Assembly (NCBI GenBank): GCA_050789255.1
Contig: JBOZRQ010000016.1
Coordinates: forward strand, 41,795 to 105,794
DNA length: 64,000 bases
Source of the DNA: JBOZRQ01 sp050789255
GTDB taxonomy: Bacteria; Bacillota; Sulfobacillia; Symbiobacteriales; Symbiobacteriaceae
Direction: 5' to 3'
Part shown: piece after piece, positions 62,620-64,000 of the stretch
How the letters are laid out: each line of letters starts with the position of its first letter
How positions within the stretch are numbered: the first letter of the stretch is position 1
Program-made: the position numbers and the translations under genes
The notes under the pieces: model-generated
Databases searched by the model: none
The model's input: the letters and a program-made list of their open reading frames with translations, nothing else
What the model was told of the DNA's origin: nothing

Positions 62620-63315
62620 GTGCCGACCGAGCCGAAATGCCGAGAGGAGATCCGAAAACGGCAGCCACCCGTCTACTGCGACGAGATCTCCGCGGGTTAC
62701 TGCCAGAAGGTCCAGGTCAAGATCGACCAGTACTGCAAACACACTGGATTCCCGGCCGACCTGCCCGTCCCGCAAATCGTGCAAGACGGTCAGATGTGCT
62801 GGTGCTGCTGTGACTGCCTGGCGTTTCACACCCCGGTCGAGGTGGCGCCTGGGGCGTTCAGGTTCATTCAGGAGATTGAGCCCGGGGAGACGGTCCTGAC
62901 GACGGGCCTGCACGCCGGCACTTGGACGCCGCGCCGAGTCGTCTCGTGCGGCGGCATCGATCCCGGCGTTGAGCTCGAAGGGATCTATGCGCTCACGTTC
63001 CGCTGTGGCGCCGAGGTCCGCCATCTTGTCGCCACGGCTGATCACCTGTTCCTGAACCCCGACGGCAAGCTGGTGCCCGTGCGCGAGCTGGGCCCCGGCG
63101 CCCTGCTCCGCAGTGCAGCGGGCGGATATGCCGAGGTGCTGCACGCCGTTGTGGGGACATACAGCGGCGGCATCCGACATGTAGAACTGGGAGACTATAT
63201 CCCTGGTGAGCCGCTCGACGGACATCTGCTCAACGCCAACGGCCTGATTGCGGCAGACCTCTCTGTGCAACTGGCCTACTTCGCCGGGCAGTTGAACGAA
63301 ACGGTGCTGGCTTAG
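62620..63315 (+). CDS. Second Hint-domain protein, paralogue of the one at 60319
   Basis: The 231-residue protein starts at a GTG after AAGGGAGG. It repeats the layout of the first 230 residues of its paralogue: PPVYCDE with Cys20, then Cys28 and Cys39, PVPQIVQDG, CWCCCDC at 60-66, CLAFHTPVEV, TADHLFL at 139-145, and DGHLLNANGL at 200-209. It ends just after the Hint fold, with no M48-like or Ig-like part. It could be a stand-alone Hint enzyme or a truncated copy. The matching leader suggests the Cys-rich region and Hint domain act as a unit. Confidence 0.75.
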   Translation: MPTEPKCREEIRKRQPPVYCDEISAGYCQKVQVKIDQYCKHTGFPADLPVPQIVQDGQMCWCCCDCLAFHTPVEVAPGAFRFIQEIEPGETVLTTGLHAGTWTPRRVVSCGGIDPGVELEGIYALTFRCGAEVRHLVATADHLFLNPDGKLVPVRELGPGALLRSAAGGYAEVLHAVVGTYSGGIRHVELGDYIPGEPLDGHLLNANGLIAADLSVQLAYFAGQLNETVLA

Positions 63316-63332
63316 AGCCGGGACACTCTCGA

Positions 63333-63366
63333 GACAAAGGCCAGGGCCGGCGCCCTGGCCTTTGTC
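63333..63366. terminator. Terminator hairpin at the end of the Tc locus
   Basis: GACAAAGGCCAGGGC-CGGC-GCCCTGGCCTTTGTC, a perfect 15-bp stem with a 4-nt loop. It lies 18 bases after the last Tc-locus stop. It has no long T run. Confidence 0.75.
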
Positions 63367-63567
63367 AGGTTGCTGACAAACGAATAGCGTCGCATAAGTA
63401 TGCAGTCGGATGCAGGATGCCTTTGGCTGCATTCACGTTCTCCGGCCCAAGTCTTCAGCCCGGCCGTATAGATAGTTCCATTATGGCAAAGCCGTTAGCG
63501 CGTAACCTGGTGTGGCCCGCTTCGTGGAGGCGGAACCTGAGATTGCGGTCCGTTGGTGATGGCAACA

Positions 63568-63804
63568 GGATTCCACGACATTTTTCCTAGAGCGAGCCAG
63601 GCCAAATGGAAAATTGTAGCGGAATCACGCGTTTGGAGGGCCAGTTCACTCCGCAAATAGCTCTTGTGGGCTTTCAGATGGCGCATATCGGCCCGGATTA
63701 GGCCGGAAAACGGTAGTTCAGTGACCTCCAGGCCCCTAGTTTTGCGGATTCCGCTACATTTTTCCACACGGGCGAGAGGCTCTCCGGAAATTTATAGTGG
63801 AACC
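63568..63804. repeat. Two-hairpin dispersed element, copy 2
   Basis: The left hairpin (63568-63626) pairs GGATTCCACGACATTTTTCC with GGAAAATTGTAGCGGAATC. The right hairpin (63746-63804) pairs GGATTCCGCTACATTTTTCC with GGAAATTTATAGTGGAACC. The 119-base middle aligns with that of copy 1 (shared words include GGGCTTT/GGCTTT, GGCCC and GGCCCCTAGTTT/TGCCCCTGATTT). No protein-like frame is present. No clear target duplication is seen at the ends. Confidence 0.75.
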
Positions 63805-64000
63805 CGGTCGGCAGAGCACCCCCGTCAACATGAAAGTACAGGGGCTGAACGCCGCCTTGCATGCGGTATTTTTCACCCGATGCGCCTCCCCTAGAAGCCA
63901 TCGGCCCGTTGATGGCGGACACGCCCGGACCTGACGGTGTTCCGGTCGACCTTGTGAAACTGGGCTGGCTCCCTCACGAAGCATCGGCGATTGGCCTCCG
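63805..64000. other. Intergenic sequence, nothing recognised
   Basis: No convincing gene start, RNA or repeat was found from the end of the element to the right edge. Minus frames here (for example one ending MASRGGASGEKYRMQGG...) run into the repeat element and lack a ribosome site. The stretch 63367-63567 before the element also holds nothing I can name. Confidence 0.5.

Noticed and set aside
43648..63315. Tc locus considered as a phage tail or contractile injection system
   Set aside because: No tail sheath, baseplate, tube or tape-measure genes are present; the genes match TcA and TcB-C components.
63698..63922. Leftward open frame at the right edge considered as a gene
   Set aside because: Its second half runs through the two-hairpin element and no ribosome site or domain supports it.

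Overview
The window looks like a chromosomal segment of a high-GC, endospore-forming Bacillota, most likely Symbiobacterium or a close relative. Three things point there: very GC-rich coding with Shine-Dalgarno sites of the GGAGG type and many GTG/TTG starts; several gerA-type spore germination loci, one preceded by a sigma-G-like -10 element; and Firmicute-style glycolytic, recA-recX, tspO and cinA genes. This assignment is inferred from gene content, not from a search.

Layout. 1-4.1 kb: two PLP enzymes (the first runs off the left edge) and a beta-propeller lipoprotein. 4.1-9.7 kb: a leftward DNA-repair operon, recA - recX - Mre11-like nuclease - N-terminal half of a Rad50 - Nudix hydrolase - small coiled coil - C-terminal half of the Rad50. 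10-12.7 kb: two overlapping coiled-coil genes, tspO and a short-chain dehydrogenase. 12.7-18.3 kb: DEAD-box helicase, aldolase (fba), methylglyoxal synthase (mgsA), GAPDH (gap) and a ROK repressor with two matching operators. 18.3-34.5 kb: sporulation/germination region with a decayed gerAB-gerAC pair, an intact gerAA-AB-AC operon plus a small two-helix membrane gene, a 1525-residue sensor kinase, lysR and cinA, and a second intact ger operon on the other strand. 34.6-43.5 kb: a low-complexity repeat protein, an FtsH-like protease lacking its extracytoplasmic loop together with a membrane partner, a DnaJ-type domain protein, an M28 peptidase, thiol peroxidase, sfsA, and a second propeller lipoprotein.

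43.6-63.3 kb is the most striking part: a Tc (toxin complex) locus. It encodes a fused TcB-TcC protein (SpvB plus Rhs core plus variable C-terminus), a very large TcA subunit expanded by three families of inserted repeats, and then two paralogous Cys-rich Hint-domain proteins with a zinc-ribbon-like protein between them. The five genes are tightly spaced and run in one direction. The Hint proteins share a Cys-rich leader ending in CWCCC-x-C directly before the Hint core. One of them also carries an M48-like domain without its HExxH motif and an Ig-like C-terminus. Their association with a Tc toxin is the best candidate for an undescribed system here.

The Tc region is bracketed by two copies, in the same orientation, of a ~237-bp non-coding element built of two hairpins (41073-41308 and 63568-63804), and by two nearly identical terminator-like hairpins (42869-42897 and 63333-63366). 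A separate inverted repeat of the ACCGCAGATTACGCAGATTA type lies between gap and mgsA. No rRNA, tRNA, CRISPR array or transposase gene was recognised.
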